A stretch of 50,682 nucleotides of DNA from Halomonas sp. UBA3074 (GCF_002366715.1 NZ_DFBS01000038.1:1-50682), one strand, 5' to 3'; shown: positions 14,797 to 24,046, counted from the first letter of the stretch. The notes: a model not told the origin generated them from the letters alone. Numbers and translations are program-made.

Positions 14797-16122
14797 ATGA
14801 CGCGTATTCTTCACCGCAGTATCGGCGCGCAGCTGCCCCATGCTGCATCAGCCGAGGGGGTCTATATCACAGATACGGCGGGGCGCCGCTATCTGGATGG
14901 CTCGGGAGGTGCTGCGGTCACCAGCGTCGGTCACGCCCACCCGGAAGTGCTGGCGGCCATGCGCTCACAGATCGATAGCCTCTGTTACGCCCACACATCC
15001 TTCTTCACTACCGATGCCGCCGAAGCGCTTGCCGAGAAATTGGTGGATTTGGCCCCGGACGGGCTGGATTACGTCTACCTGGTATCGGGTGGGTCAGAAG
15101 CCGTTGAAGCGGCATTGAAAATGGCCCGGCAGTACTTTGTCGAGATCAATCAGCCCCAGCGGCGTCACATCATCGCCAGACGCCAGAGCTACCACGGCAA
15201 TACCATTGGCGCGTTGGCCACCGGCGGCAATGCCATGCGGCGCCAGCAGTTTCAGCCCATTCTGCCAGAAACCCACCATGTATCGCCTTGTTATGCGTAT
15301 CGCGATAAGGGCAGCGATGAATCGCCCGAGGCCTACGCGGCACGGCTTGCCGAAGAGCTTGAGGCAAAAATTCTCGAACTTGGCCCTGAAGAAGTGATGG
15401 CCTTCGTTGCCGAGCCCGTGGTCGGCGCCACCTTAGGGGCGGTGGCTTCTGAGGCGGATTACTTCAAACGCGTGCGTGCGATTTGCGATAAATACGGCGT
15501 ATTGCTGATTCTCGACGAAGTGATGTGCGGCATGGGAAGAACCGGCACCGTCTTCGCCTGCGAGCAAGATGGGGTAACGCCGGATATCGTCACGATCGCC
15601 AAGGGGTTGGGTGGGGGCTACCAGCCGATCGGCGCGGTGATGCTATCGGCCAACCTCTACGCCAGTTTCGCCAATGGGTCTGGGCTTTTTCAGCATGGCC
15701 ATACCTATTTGGGCCACCCTGTCGCTGCCGCGGCCGCCAACAAAGTGGTCGAGATCATTGCCCGGCCGGAGACGCTGGCAAACGTTAATAAAATGGGCAT
15801 GAGACTGCAGAGCGGCCTTGAAGCAGCGCTTGGCGCATCACTCCATATAGGCGACATTCGCGGCAGGGGCTTGTTTCGCGGTATCGAGATTGTGGCAGAT
15901 AGAGACAGTAAAACGCCTTTCGATACGGCTCGAAAGATTCACGCTAAGATCAAACGCCAGGCCATGGCGCGCGGCCTGATCAGCTACCCGATGGGCGGCA
16001 CCATTGATGGTATTCATGGCGATCATATCCTGCTGGCCCCGCCCTATATCATTGCGCCTGACGAAGTCGATCTGATCATTGAGCGTATTGCTGAATCCAT
16101 CGACGCCGCTATCGCCGAGTAA
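14797..16122 (+). CDS. Class III PLP-dependent aminotransferase
   Basis: The 441-residue enzyme is of the omega-transaminase/YhxA type. It has SGGSEAVE at 97-104 for PLP phosphate binding, the aromatic SYHGNT near 131-136, the PLP-contacting Asp240 in LILDEVMCGMGRTG and the Schiff-base Lys269 in TIAKGLGGGYQPIGAV. It should transfer an amino group from an amine or omega-amino acid to a keto acid in the cytoplasm. The amino donor is unknown. It is the first gene of a two-gene operon with a CMD-family gene 37 bp downstream, under a divergent RpiR regulator; this is a catabolic setting rather than arginine or biotin synthesis. Confidence 0.92.
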   Translation: MTRILHRSIGAQLPHAASAEGVYITDTAGRRYLDGSGGAAVTSVGHAHPEVLAAMRSQIDSLCYAHTSFFTTDAAEALAEKLVDLAPDGLDYVYLVSGGSEAVEAALKMARQYFVEINQPQRRHIIARRQSYHGNTIGALATGGNAMRRQQFQPILPETHHVSPCYAYRDKGSDESPEAYAARLAEELEAKILELGPEEVMAFVAEPVVGATLGAVASEADYFKRVRAICDKYGVLLILDEVMCGMGRTGTVFACEQDGVTPDIVTIAKGLGGGYQPIGAVMLSANLYASFANGSGLFQHGHTYLGHPVAAAAANKVVEIIARPETLANVNKMGMRLQSGLEAALGASLHIGDIRGRGLFRGIEIVADRDSKTPFDTARKIHAKIKRQAMARGLISYPMGGTIDGIHGDHILLAPPYIIAPDEVDLIIERIAESIDAAIAE

Positions 16123-16159
16123 CAACACAACAGCTATCTAAATAACGTGGAGCTAACCC

Positions 16160-16726
16160 ATGACACCTTCACCCTGCCCGCCTATTTCCGACGCTGACTG
16201 GCCTGAAGAGAACGCTGATTTACGCGAAGGCTTTGCTGGCGCACTCAACGTCTATCGCACCATGGCCCACCACCCGGCTCTGCTGAGCGCGTGGGCACCC
16301 TTGCGCCAGCACGTTGTGAAGGAGAATTCGTTAGGCCCGGAACTGACCGAAGTGGTGATATTACGCGCGGCTCTACGTATGGGGTCCGCCTACGAGTGGG
16401 CCCATCATGTGAGCCGGTCGCTCGCCCTGGGGTTCTCCGAACAGCGCATTACAGCTATTCGCGGTACGCCCGAAGGTCTTGACGGTCTTATCGTCAGCGC
16501 TGTGGATGCGTTATTCGATGAGCGCATGCTGGCTAAGGCGCAGGAAGCAGAACTTGCAGAGGCGATCGGGCGCAAGGCCATGATCGACCTGATCGCCATG
16601 GTGGGTTTCTACTCGGTGCTGGGCTATCTGCTCAACACCTACGACACACCGATCGATGACGCTGTTCAACAAGAAGCGCGGCAACAGCCAGCGCTGTTTT
16701 CGCTGATGCCGCGTGAAGCGAGTTAA
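16160..16726 (+). CDS. Carboxymuconolactone decarboxylase (CMD) family protein
   Basis: The 188-residue all-helical protein has the CMD core at about 50-120 (LGPELTEVVILRAALRMGSAYEWAHHVSRSLALG). Like gamma-carboxymuconolactone decarboxylase relatives it keeps the Glu-Trp-x-His-His site, and it lacks the CxxC of AhpD-type peroxidases. It follows the aminotransferase by 37 bp with a GGAG-like RBS and is probably co-transcribed. It may act on the keto or aldehyde product of the aminotransferase, but this is inference; the family includes many uncharacterised members. Confidence 0.88.
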   Translation: MTPSPCPPISDADWPEENADLREGFAGALNVYRTMAHHPALLSAWAPLRQHVVKENSLGPELTEVVILRAALRMGSAYEWAHHVSRSLALGFSEQRITAIRGTPEGLDGLIVSAVDALFDERMLAKAQEAELAEAIGRKAMIDLIAMVGFYSVLGYLLNTYDTPIDDAVQQEARQQPALFSLMPREAS

Positions 16727-16774
16727 TCAAACCCGTTAATCCAACCAGCTATTCCAGCGCTGTGAATAAGCGCA

Positions 16775-18121
16775 TTACGCTAATTGCTTGACCAACACCT
16801 TCGATTTACGGGCGTGGTTATAGGTTTCGCGTTTTAGCGGCGGCAGGTCTTCCAGGCTGGCAGCACGGAAGCCGCGCTCTACAAACCAGTGGGCGGTGTG
16901 GGTAGTGAGCACGAACATTTCGTCCAACCCACGCTGACGAGCACGGCGCTCCATGGCTTCCACTAGGCGCTCGCCGCGCTCGCCGCCGCGGTAGCTGTCG
17001 TGCACTGCCACGCAAGCCAATTCAGCAATGCTGGTATCCGTAAATACATGCAGCGCGGCGCAGCCGATCACCATGCCGTCGCGCTCGATTACCATATAGT
17101 CATCGATCTCGTGCTCCAGGCGCTCGCGGGAACGCGCGACCAGCATGCCCCGCCGCTCTAACGGTTCCAGCAGCTCCAGCAAACCCGCCACATCGTTGAG
17201 TGTGGCGGGGCGCAGCTGTTCGTAGCGGTGCTGGGTAATCATGGTGCCCACGCCGTCACGGGTGAACAACTCCCCTAGCAGAGCATCGTGGTTGTGCCAG
17301 GAAAGTAGATGCGTACGCGCCACACCTTCCCGCGCGGCGGTGCAGGCAGCCTGCAGGTGGCGGGCTAACTCGCTGCCCGGCACGGCGTGGGTTAACCGTG
17401 GTTCGGCTTCCGCCGGGGAGAGTTGGCGCAGTAGCGCGCCGTGCTCGTCCTCCAGCCCTTCGGACTCACCGAGCAGAATAAGCTTGTCGGCTTTTAACGC
17501 CACGGCGGCGTGTTGAGCGACTTCAGAGGCGTCCAGATCGAACACTTCGCCGGTACTGGAGAAACCCAGCGGCGGCAGCAGCACCAGCGAACCTTTTTCC
17601 AGCAATCCCTGAATCGCACTGGCCCGCACACGGCGTACTTCGCCACTGTGGTCGAAATCGACGCCTTCACGCACGCCCAGCGGCTTGGCAGTCACCAGGT
17701 TGCCGGAGATCACGCTCAGTTCCACACCATGCAGCGGCGTGCTGGGTAGGCCGAGCGACAGCCGCGCTTCCAGCCAAAGCCGCTGATGGGCGGCGACCTG
17801 CTCTACGTGGGCCATCACCGCGCGATCCGCTACCCAGCGGCCGTCGATTCGGGTGGGTTCAACGCCCGCCGCGGTGAGCGCTTCGTGCACCTGGGGGCGA
17901 ATGCCAAACACCACGACCAACCGAACGCCCAAGGTATGCAGTAGGGCCAAATCTTGAATCAGCTGCTCCCCTCGGCCAGACGCCATCGCTTCGCCCTCAA
18001 TTAAGATGACGAAGGTTCGCCCCCGGTGCGCATTAATATAGGGGGAAGCGTTACGAAACCAATCAACAAAGGGGAAGCGCGTATCCAAGGGCCGCTCTCC
18101 GGCAGCAGGTGAAAGAAACAT
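16775..18121 (-). CDS. argA: Amino-acid N-acetyltransferase (N-acetylglutamate synthase)
   Basis: ArgA makes N-acetylglutamate from acetyl-CoA and glutamate, the first step of arginine synthesis. From the ATG at 18121 (MFLSPAAGERP) it has 448 residues, close to E. coli (443). The longer frame to 18217 runs through the upstream terminator and was rejected. The N-terminal kinase-like domain (about 25-290) has FVILIEGEAMASG and LVVVFGIRPQVHEAL. The C-terminal GNAT domain (about 300-448) has the acetyl-CoA loop DSYRGGERGERLVEAMERRA. In this family arginine inhibits the enzyme. Confidence 0.95.
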   Translation of the reverse strand: MFLSPAAGERPLDTRFPFVDWFRNASPYINAHRGRTFVILIEGEAMASGRGEQLIQDLALLHTLGVRLVVVFGIRPQVHEALTAAGVEPTRIDGRWVADRAVMAHVEQVAAHQRLWLEARLSLGLPSTPLHGVELSVISGNLVTAKPLGVREGVDFDHSGEVRRVRASAIQGLLEKGSLVLLPPLGFSSTGEVFDLDASEVAQHAAVALKADKLILLGESEGLEDEHGALLRQLSPAEAEPRLTHAVPGSELARHLQAACTAAREGVARTHLLSWHNHDALLGELFTRDGVGTMITQHRYEQLRPATLNDVAGLLELLEPLERRGMLVARSRERLEHEIDDYMVIERDGMVIGCAALHVFTDTSIAELACVAVHDSYRGGERGERLVEAMERRARQRGLDEMFVLTTHTAHWFVERGFRAASLEDLPPLKRETYNHARKSKVLVKQLA

Positions 18122-18166
18122 CAGACGTTGTCCACGTCCAATGGGGTACTTTACCAGAGCACAAAA

Positions 18167-18232
18167 AACAGCGGCACCTTCTAATGCAAATCTGCGCGAT
18201 CTAATGCAGATAAACATGAAGATGCCGCTGTT
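18167..18232 (-). terminator. Large branched terminator upstream of argA
   Basis: On the minus strand AACAGCGGCA pairs with TGCCGCTGTT, followed by six T. The stem extends through CTTC/GAAG past one mismatch, and the loop contains a second hairpin (ATCTGC / GCAGAT). A repeated TCTAATGCA lies inside. It sits after the pit gene and overlaps the argA upstream region, ending 46 bp before the argA ATG. Confidence 0.75.
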
Positions 18233-18299
18233 ATTTTATTGCTTGGGTGGTTCTTAATGCGTTCGAGCGTTGGCGTACTGCTTGGTTGCTAGCTATTTA

Positions 18300-19565
18300 T
18301 TAGCCGAACATGCCTTTAAACATAAAGAAGAACAGAATCGCGAGACCTGCCCCTGCGGGCAGTGTAATCAGCCACGACGCTGCAATTGTACCGATAACAC
18401 GCAGGTTGAGAGCTGCCATGCCACGTGCAAGACCAACACCTAAAATCGCACCCACCAGGGTGTGGGTGGTGGAAATCGGCAGACCGGTGCCCGAGGCCAA
18501 CACGACTGTCGTGGCTGCCGCCAGCGTAGCGGCAAAACCGCGGCTGGGCGTGAGTTCGGTAATGCCCGTACCCACCGTGGCGATGACTTTATGGCCGTAG
18601 GTAACAAGGCCTACCACGATGCCGCCGCCGCCGAGTACCAGCACCCACCAGGGTACCAGCGCTGAGCCGCCAATTTCACCGCCGGTTTGCACCACGCTGA
18701 TGACAGCAGCCAGCGGGCCAACCGCATTCGCTACGTCGTTTGAGCCGTGGGCAAAGGCCATGGCACAGGCGGTAAAAATCATCAGCACGCCGAACACACG
18801 CTCAACGTTGGCATAGCCAAAGTGATCGTTCGCATTGTGCTCAAACTTGATACGACGCTGCAAAATCAAGCCGATGCCCATAATCACCAGGCCCAGCAGT
18901 ATCGACAGTAGCAGGCTCTGATTGAAGGTTAGATCCAGCCCCACGTGGGATAACCCTTTGGTCAGCGTGACCATAGCAACGATGAAACCGACCAGAAATA
19001 CATAGCCGGGCACGTAGCGTTTGGCGGCCGTGAACGGGTTGGCATCCTCGAAGATCAGGTGGTGTACCGATTTGAACAGGACGAAACCAATGGTGCCTGC
19101 CAACAAGGGGGAGACCACCCAGCTAGCGGCAATCGTGCCTACCGCGCCCCAGTCCACCGTAGCAGGGCCTAGACCTGCGACCGCAAAGCCTACGATCGCG
19201 CCGACAATCGAATGGGTCGTGGAAACCGGCCAGCCTTTCATGGACGCCACCAGCAGCCAGGTGCCAGCGGCTAGCAGCGCTGCCAGCATGCCGTATACCA
19301 GCAGCTGCGGGTCATCCTGCAACAACTCAGGATCGATAATCCCTTTGCGGATCGTGTTGGTCACTTCGCCGCCAGCCAACCAGGCACCGAGGAATTCAAA
19401 AACAACGGCAATCAGGATGGCTTGTTTGATGGTGATCGCTTTCGACCCCACCGAGGTCCCCATGGCATTGGCGACGTCATTGGCCCCCACGCCCCAGGCC
19501 ATGAAGAAGCCAAACAAACAGGCCAGGATAATGAAGATGTCACCGTGCTGGGCAATAATCTGCAT
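18300..19565 (-). CDS. PiT family inorganic phosphate transporter
   Basis: The 421-residue inner-membrane protein has about ten transmembrane helices. Both halves carry the PiT signature: GANDVANAMGTSVGSKAIT near the N-terminus and GSNDVANAVGPLAAV in the second half, with the paired S-T-T-H-(S/T)-(I/L)-V-G-A motifs. PiT proteins import metal-phosphate with protons or sodium at low affinity. It lies 11 bp after the DUF47 gene, which usually partners PiT transporters. The RBS is AAGGGG. I leave the symbol empty because pitA and pitB cannot be told apart here. Confidence 0.95.
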   Translation of the reverse strand: MQIIAQHGDIFIILACLFGFFMAWGVGANDVANAMGTSVGSKAITIKQAILIAVVFEFLGAWLAGGEVTNTIRKGIIDPELLQDDPQLLVYGMLAALLAAGTWLLVASMKGWPVSTTHSIVGAIVGFAVAGLGPATVDWGAVGTIAASWVVSPLLAGTIGFVLFKSVHHLIFEDANPFTAAKRYVPGYVFLVGFIVAMVTLTKGLSHVGLDLTFNQSLLLSILLGLVIMGIGLILQRRIKFEHNANDHFGYANVERVFGVLMIFTACAMAFAHGSNDVANAVGPLAAVISVVQTGGEIGGSALVPWWVLVLGGGGIVVGLVTYGHKVIATVGTGITELTPSRGFAATLAAATTVVLASGTGLPISTTHTLVGAILGVGLARGMAALNLRVIGTIAASWLITLPAGAGLAILFFFMFKGMFG

Positions 19566-19576
19566 GAAAGGTCCCC

Positions 19577-20257
19577 TTAGCGGGCAGTCAGGATCTGCAG
19601 GCGGCTACCCACGCGCTCGGCGCGATCGGATAGTTCACCAACCCATTCAATGATCTTGTAGAGGAAGATTACGTCTACTGGCGGCAGCTGGCTCTCGAGC
19701 GCGAAGAGCTGGCGACGGATCGTCACCTGCTGATCATCGGCTTGATGCTCAAGGGTGTGCAGCTCACGGATCATATTCTGCATGACGTCTGAGACGTTTT
19801 TGCCAAAGCCGGACTCAAGCAGATCCTTGAGTTCTTCCAATGCCTGACGGGCCTGGGCAACGCAAGCAACGCTGGTACGGATGTAATCGCGCATAGGATC
19901 CGCCAGCTCGTCCGGCACGCGCATTTTACGGCCCAGCATAATGCCGGTAATGTCGCGCGTCTTATTGGCGATTTTGTCCTGTACGCTGATCAGGTCGAGT
20001 AGGTCAGAGCGCGAGACCGGCAGGAACATGGTATTGGGCAAGTTCAACCGCAGCTCTGTTTTCAGCGTATCGGCGTCATGCTCTAAACGGGTGACGTTTT
20101 CGCGCAGCTCGGCTGCTTTGTCCCAGTCGTTGGCAAGCGTTGCTTCAAAAAACGGCAACAGCTGGTCGGCACATTCATTCGCCTTGACGATATGGGCCAA
20201 TAACGGCTGGAATGGCGAGCGGCCAAACATCGAAGAAAAAGGATTGGAGGTAACCAT
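19577..20257 (-). CDS. DUF47 (TIGR00153) PhoU-like accessory protein
   Basis: The 226-residue, all-helical, cytoplasmic protein of the DUF47 family starts with NPFSSMFGRSPFQPLLAH, typical of TIGR00153. Conserved acidic metal-binding clusters of the PhoU type are seen (RLEHDADTLKTELR, LDLISVQDKIANKTRDITG and LEHQADDQ). In many bacteria the gene precedes pit and modulates phosphate uptake. Here it is the first gene of the pair, 11 bp upstream of the transporter. Confidence 0.93.
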   Translation of the reverse strand: MVTSNPFSSMFGRSPFQPLLAHIVKANECADQLLPFFEATLANDWDKAAELRENVTRLEHDADTLKTELRLNLPNTMFLPVSRSDLLDLISVQDKIANKTRDITGIMLGRKMRVPDELADPMRDYIRTSVACVAQARQALEELKDLLESGFGKNVSDVMQNMIRELHTLEHQADDQQVTIRRQLFALESQLPPVDVIFLYKIIEWVGELSDRAERVGSRLQILTAR

Positions 20258-20394
20258 AATGCCTTTTAGCCTGTTTTCGGGAAGCCTGGAAATGGCGGCG
20301 CCAGTATAAAGAGTGCGCCCGCCGCCGTCATGAAAAGTTCATAAATGTAACCAAATATTCATTTAAATGTCACGGTAACGAGGTGGCAAGTGTC

Positions 20395-21294
20395 ATGAAA
20401 AATACCCATCCCATGGAAGTGGAATTGAAGCTTGCCCTGGCGCTTAATGGGCCTGCAGCGCTGCGCGCGCACCCTCACCTTGGCTCGACATCGGCGCGCC
20501 AGCAAACGCTGACGAATACTTACTTCGATACGCCAGAAGGTGATTTGGCCAAGGCACGCATTGCGCTACGCCTGCGCAAAGTAGATGGCACCGTTCTGCA
20601 AACGGTGAAAACCGCTGGCCAGGGCGGTGGCGGGCTTTCGCAACGGGCAGAGTGGGAGTGGCAGGTGCCTGGCGACGCGCTAGACCTAGCCGCCCTCGCT
20701 GAACTTCCCCCTTTTCAAGGCGAGCTTGGCAAGGCATTGAGCTCCCTCGCCCCTCAGCTGAGCACCGACTTTACACGCCGCAGTTGGCAGCTCATCGATA
20801 CGTCCACTCCCCAGCGTGGGCATATCGAACTGGTTCTCGATGAGGGTGAAATCAGGAGCGGCGGCTATCGCACGCCTATTCGAGAGGTGGAACTCGAATT
20901 GAAGGAGGGTGACCCGGAGGCGCTCTGGGCATTGGCATTGACGCTTTCAGAGCAGGTGCCGCTTCGCCCTTCCGATAGCAGCAAAGCGGCGCGTGGCAAC
21001 GCCCTCAGCACACAGCACTGGCCACTGCCTGAAGCGCACTCCCCGGCGCAGTGGCTGCATCGCGCCACTCTGGCACTGGACGCCTACCACGACAGTCAGC
21101 AGGCAGGCTTTCTGACCGATGCCCAGCAGGCGTTAGCGACTTTGGCCAAGCATACTGCCCTGGATGCGACTACCCGCCCGTATGCGCAAGCGCTACCTGG
21201 CGGCTTAGATGCCCAGGGCCAACCCAGTTCGGCATACGGTCACGCTGCGTTGGCACTCGCCCATCGCCTGGCGTATCAAACCGCGCTACGCTAG
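20395..21294 (+). CDS. CYTH domain protein (inorganic triphosphatase-like)
   Basis: The 299-residue protein starts at the ATG at 20395 after GAGGTG; a GTG at 20383 is possible. The CYTH signature ExExK appears as EVELKL near residue 8. Paired basic and acidic strands follow (LRLRKVDGTVLQTVKT, ELVLDEGEIRSG, REVELELKEGD), forming the triphosphate tunnel. The closest role is the inorganic triphosphatase YgiF. The C-terminal 85 residues are helical and begin like the CHAD region found in YgiF, but they are too short for a full CHAD domain. It is a single gene, divergent from the DUF47 gene. Confidence 0.88.
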   Translation: MKNTHPMEVELKLALALNGPAALRAHPHLGSTSARQQTLTNTYFDTPEGDLAKARIALRLRKVDGTVLQTVKTAGQGGGGLSQRAEWEWQVPGDALDLAALAELPPFQGELGKALSSLAPQLSTDFTRRSWQLIDTSTPQRGHIELVLDEGEIRSGGYRTPIREVELELKEGDPEALWALALTLSEQVPLRPSDSSKAARGNALSTQHWPLPEAHSPAQWLHRATLALDAYHDSQQAGFLTDAQQALATLAKHTALDATTRPYAQALPGGLDAQGQPSSAYGHAALALAHRLAYQTALR

Positions 21295-21357
21295 CGATAA
21301 GTAACATTAAGGACTGTTTTTAAGGATCGTATTGAGCCCCCCTTTCAGGATGATGCA

Positions 21358-22242
21358 ATGAATTTACACTTAACCCCTGGCGCCGAAGGGCTACGTACCC
21401 GCCTATTCCATATCATTTTCGAATCTGACACGCCGGGTGCCAAAGCCTTCGATATCGCACTGATTGGGGCGATTTTGCTCAGTGTTGTGGTCATCATGCT
21501 GGGCAGTGTCGAAATTTATGCCGAGCGTTACGGGCATATTTTTTTCTACCTTGAATGGACCTTTACGCTGCTATTTACCATCGAGCTGGCGCTGCGCATC
21601 TACTGCCTGGAAAGGCCACTGCTGTATTTAAGAAGCTTTTATGGCGTCGTGGATTTAATTGCCATTCTGCCCTCTTGGCTCGTGCTTCTGGTGCCGGGCG
21701 CCCATGGGTTGGTGATTGTTCGCTTACTGCGTGTGCTGCGTATTTTCCGCATTCTTCGCTTGATGGATTTTGTCGGCGAGGCGCGCCTATTGTTAGATGC
21801 GCTCAAGCGCAGCATGCGTCAGATACTGCTATTTTTTAGCGCCATCCTGATGGTCATCACGCTGTTCGCGGCCTTGATGTATACCATCGAATCTCCCGAG
21901 GCGGGCTTTACCAGCATCCCCATGTCGATGTATTGGGCCATCGTCAGCATGACCACGGTCGGCTACGGCGACATCGTCCCCGCCACGCCGCTGGGTAAAT
22001 CCATTACGGTGATTTTGATGCTGCTCGGTTACTCGATCATCGCCGTACCCACCGGGGTATTCTCCGCGCAGGTAATTCGCTCGATTCGTGAAGAGCGTTA
22101 CTCCGAAGAAGCCTGCCCCGGCTGCGGGCACGAACGCCATGAAAAACGTGCCCGCTACTGCCTACGCTGCGGTACTTGGCTAGACGAAGACAGCGAAGAC
22201 CCACGCAAGAAAGACGAGAAAGAAGAGCCAGCTTCTGACTAG
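21358..22242 (+). CDS. Voltage-gated potassium channel-like ion transporter with zinc ribbon
   Basis: The 294-residue inner-membrane protein has six transmembrane segments. S4 is arginine-rich (IVRLLRVLRIFRILRL, about 120-135), and the pore helix is followed by the K+ selectivity filter TVGYGD. Residues 1-20 are cytosolic. After S6 the C-terminal tail has two Cys pairs (CPGCGHERHE…CLRCG), a zinc-ribbon-like element, and a highly charged end. Kv-type bacterial channels move K+ according to membrane potential. The zinc ribbon suggests a regulatory tail. It follows the CYTH gene by 63 bp. Confidence 0.93.
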   Translation: MNLHLTPGAEGLRTRLFHIIFESDTPGAKAFDIALIGAILLSVVVIMLGSVEIYAERYGHIFFYLEWTFTLLFTIELALRIYCLERPLLYLRSFYGVVDLIAILPSWLVLLVPGAHGLVIVRLLRVLRIFRILRLMDFVGEARLLLDALKRSMRQILLFFSAILMVITLFAALMYTIESPEAGFTSIPMSMYWAIVSMTTVGYGDIVPATPLGKSITVILMLLGYSIIAVPTGVFSAQVIRSIREERYSEEACPGCGHERHEKRARYCLRCGTWLDEDSEDPRKKDEKEEPASD

Positions 22243-22255
22243 CTTGCGCCTCACC

Positions 22256-22879
22256 CTAAGCCTGGAAGGGCGCGATATCACCGCGCCCTTCGCGGATGAT
22301 GGTGGGCGGTAGTTCACGCAGGTCGATAACGCTGGTGGGGTCTAGATGGCAGGCGCCGCCGTCGATAATGGCGTCCAGATGGGCGCCAAAACGCTCGCGG
22401 ATCTCTTCTGGGTCGTTCATGGGCAGATCATCACCTACCGGAATCAGCGTGACGCTCATCAATGGCTCGCCCAACGCGGCCAGCAGCGCGTGGGTAATGC
22501 GATGATCCGGCACGCGCACGCCGATGGAGCGACGCTTGGGGTGTAGCAGTAAGCGCGGCACTTCGGAGGTCGCATCCAAAATATAGGTGTAAGGCCCTGG
22601 CGTATGCGCTTTCAACAAGCGGAAAACGTCATTATCTACCTTGGCGTAGGTGCCGATTTGCGATAGGTCGGAACATACCAGGGTAAAGTTGTGCTTATCG
22701 TCCAGAGAGCGCAGCCACTTGATCTTCTCGATGGCTTTCTTCTCCCCCAGGTGACAACCCAAGGCGTACCCTGAGTCAGTGGGGTAGGCAACGACACCGC
22801 CTTTACGAATGATCATAATCGCCTGATCAATGAGGCGTTTTTGAGGGTTTTCCGGGTGAATCTGAAAATATTGGCTCAT
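22256..22879 (-). CDS. yciO: YciO-type Sua5/YrdC family protein
   Basis: The 207-residue YrdC-like protein starts at the ATG at 22879 (MSQYFQIHPENPQ), with AAGGAG at 8 nt; the ATG at 22903 was rejected. The YrdC core has GGVVAYPTDSGYALGC and GPYTYILDAT, with the KRRSIGVRVPDH motif. Length and N-terminus match E. coli YciO (206 residues) rather than TsaC or Sua5, so a direct role in tRNA t6A synthesis is less certain. It is next to the trpH-like gene on the same strand, as in E. coli. Confidence 0.9.
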   Translation of the reverse strand: MSQYFQIHPENPQKRLIDQAIMIIRKGGVVAYPTDSGYALGCHLGEKKAIEKIKWLRSLDDKHNFTLVCSDLSQIGTYAKVDNDVFRLLKAHTPGPYTYILDATSEVPRLLLHPKRRSIGVRVPDHRITHALLAALGEPLMSVTLIPVGDDLPMNDPEEIRERFGAHLDAIIDGGACHLDPTSVIDLRELPPTIIREGRGDIAPFQA

Positions 22880-22982
22880 AAAACTGCTCCTTTGAAAGCT
22901 CACTCGCTTAGCGCGTACCTACAGCATAGCTGACCTTGGCTGTTGATAACTTATGCCGGCGACTACTTAGGCGGCGGATGCT

Positions 22983-23897
22983 TTAGCCGACCGCTAACTG
23001 ACCGGGGGCGGCATCGCGCAGATGTTCCAGGCGTGGATGCTGCCATATCGGGGGCGCCGCCGTGCGCGGTACCAAACTCATACTACCGGGGGCCGCATGG
23101 CTGCCGGGGAAGTGAAAATCGCTGCCCATAGAGGCGTAAAGGCCACGCTCCACTAACTGACGCGCCAGATCGCGGGTACTATCCGGATTCTGCTGCCCGC
23201 TCACCAGTTCGACCGCTTGCCCGCCCGCTGCCTGAAAAGTATCCATTAGCAGGCCACGCTTGCGTCGGGTAAGCCCATGGCGCAATGGATGGGCGATCAC
23301 GGCGACGCCGCCGGAGTCGACAATCCAGCTCACCGCTTGGCTGATTTCCGGCCAGTGGGCTTTGACATCGCCCTTCTTGCCGCTACCCAGGTAGCGCTTA
23401 AAAGCGCTCGCCCAATCGGGCACCACCCCGTCTTCCACCAGAGCACGGGCGAAATCCGGGCGGCCTAGTGGGCGGTCGCTACCTGCGTGGAGGCGCGCTT
23501 TTTCCAGCGCATTGGTTAAGCCGACTTTCTCCAGCCGTTCGGCGATGACTTCCGCACGCTGGATCCGCGCTTCACGCTGTTGAATCAGGCCTTCCACCAT
23601 AGGCCCCTGCAAGCCGCCGGGCATGAGCGCCACGACATGGATATTGACGCCCTGCCAGCGTGTGGATAACTCACAGCCAGGAATCAAACACAGGCCTGCG
23701 TGCTGTGCCGCGTGGGCCGCTTCATCGATCCCATCCATGGTATCGTGATCGGTAAGCGACATATGCGTCAGCCCGCGCGCAGCGCACAGCGCTACCAGTT
23801 CCGTGGGCGATAGCGCACCATCAGAAGCGGTGGAGTGCATGTGCAAATCAACCGGGTAGCGCTGATCGGCATCAAAGGTAGTTGGAAGTCGGGACAT
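22983..23897 (-). CDS. PHP-domain 3',5'-nucleotide bisphosphate phosphatase / 5'-3' exoribonuclease (YciV, TrpH, RNase AM)
   Basis: The 304-residue PHP-family metal hydrolase has the N-terminal motif DLHMHSTASDG, then MSLTDHDTMDG, IPGCELSTRW and VIAHPLRHGL, with the late DFHFPG, which together supply the metal ligands. The E. coli homologue removes 3'-phosphate from 3',5'-bisphosphate nucleotides and trims RNA 5' ends, including 23S and 5S rRNA. It lies upstream of yciO on the same strand and opposite yciI, a conserved local cluster. The start at 23897 fits the family. Confidence 0.93.
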   Translation of the reverse strand: MSRLPTTFDADQRYPVDLHMHSTASDGALSPTELVALCAARGLTHMSLTDHDTMDGIDEAAHAAQHAGLCLIPGCELSTRWQGVNIHVVALMPGGLQGPMVEGLIQQREARIQRAEVIAERLEKVGLTNALEKARLHAGSDRPLGRPDFARALVEDGVVPDWASAFKRYLGSGKKGDVKAHWPEISQAVSWIVDSGGVAVIAHPLRHGLTRRKRGLLMDTFQAAGGQAVELVSGQQNPDSTRDLARQLVERGLYASMGSDFHFPGSHAAPGSMSLVPRTAAPPIWQHPRLEHLRDAAPGQLAVG

Positions 23898-24046
23898 AAA
23901 TGACGCCGTGTGAGCAGTTTGCCAGAATGCGCTTTTTCAGCTGTGAATAAAGAACGCGTAATAGGTAAGATATGGTGCGCGCATCTGCTAGCGCGGTCAA
24001 TTAACGGTCGCTTTTCATCCCTCTTGTTTTCAAGGAGTTATCCCCA

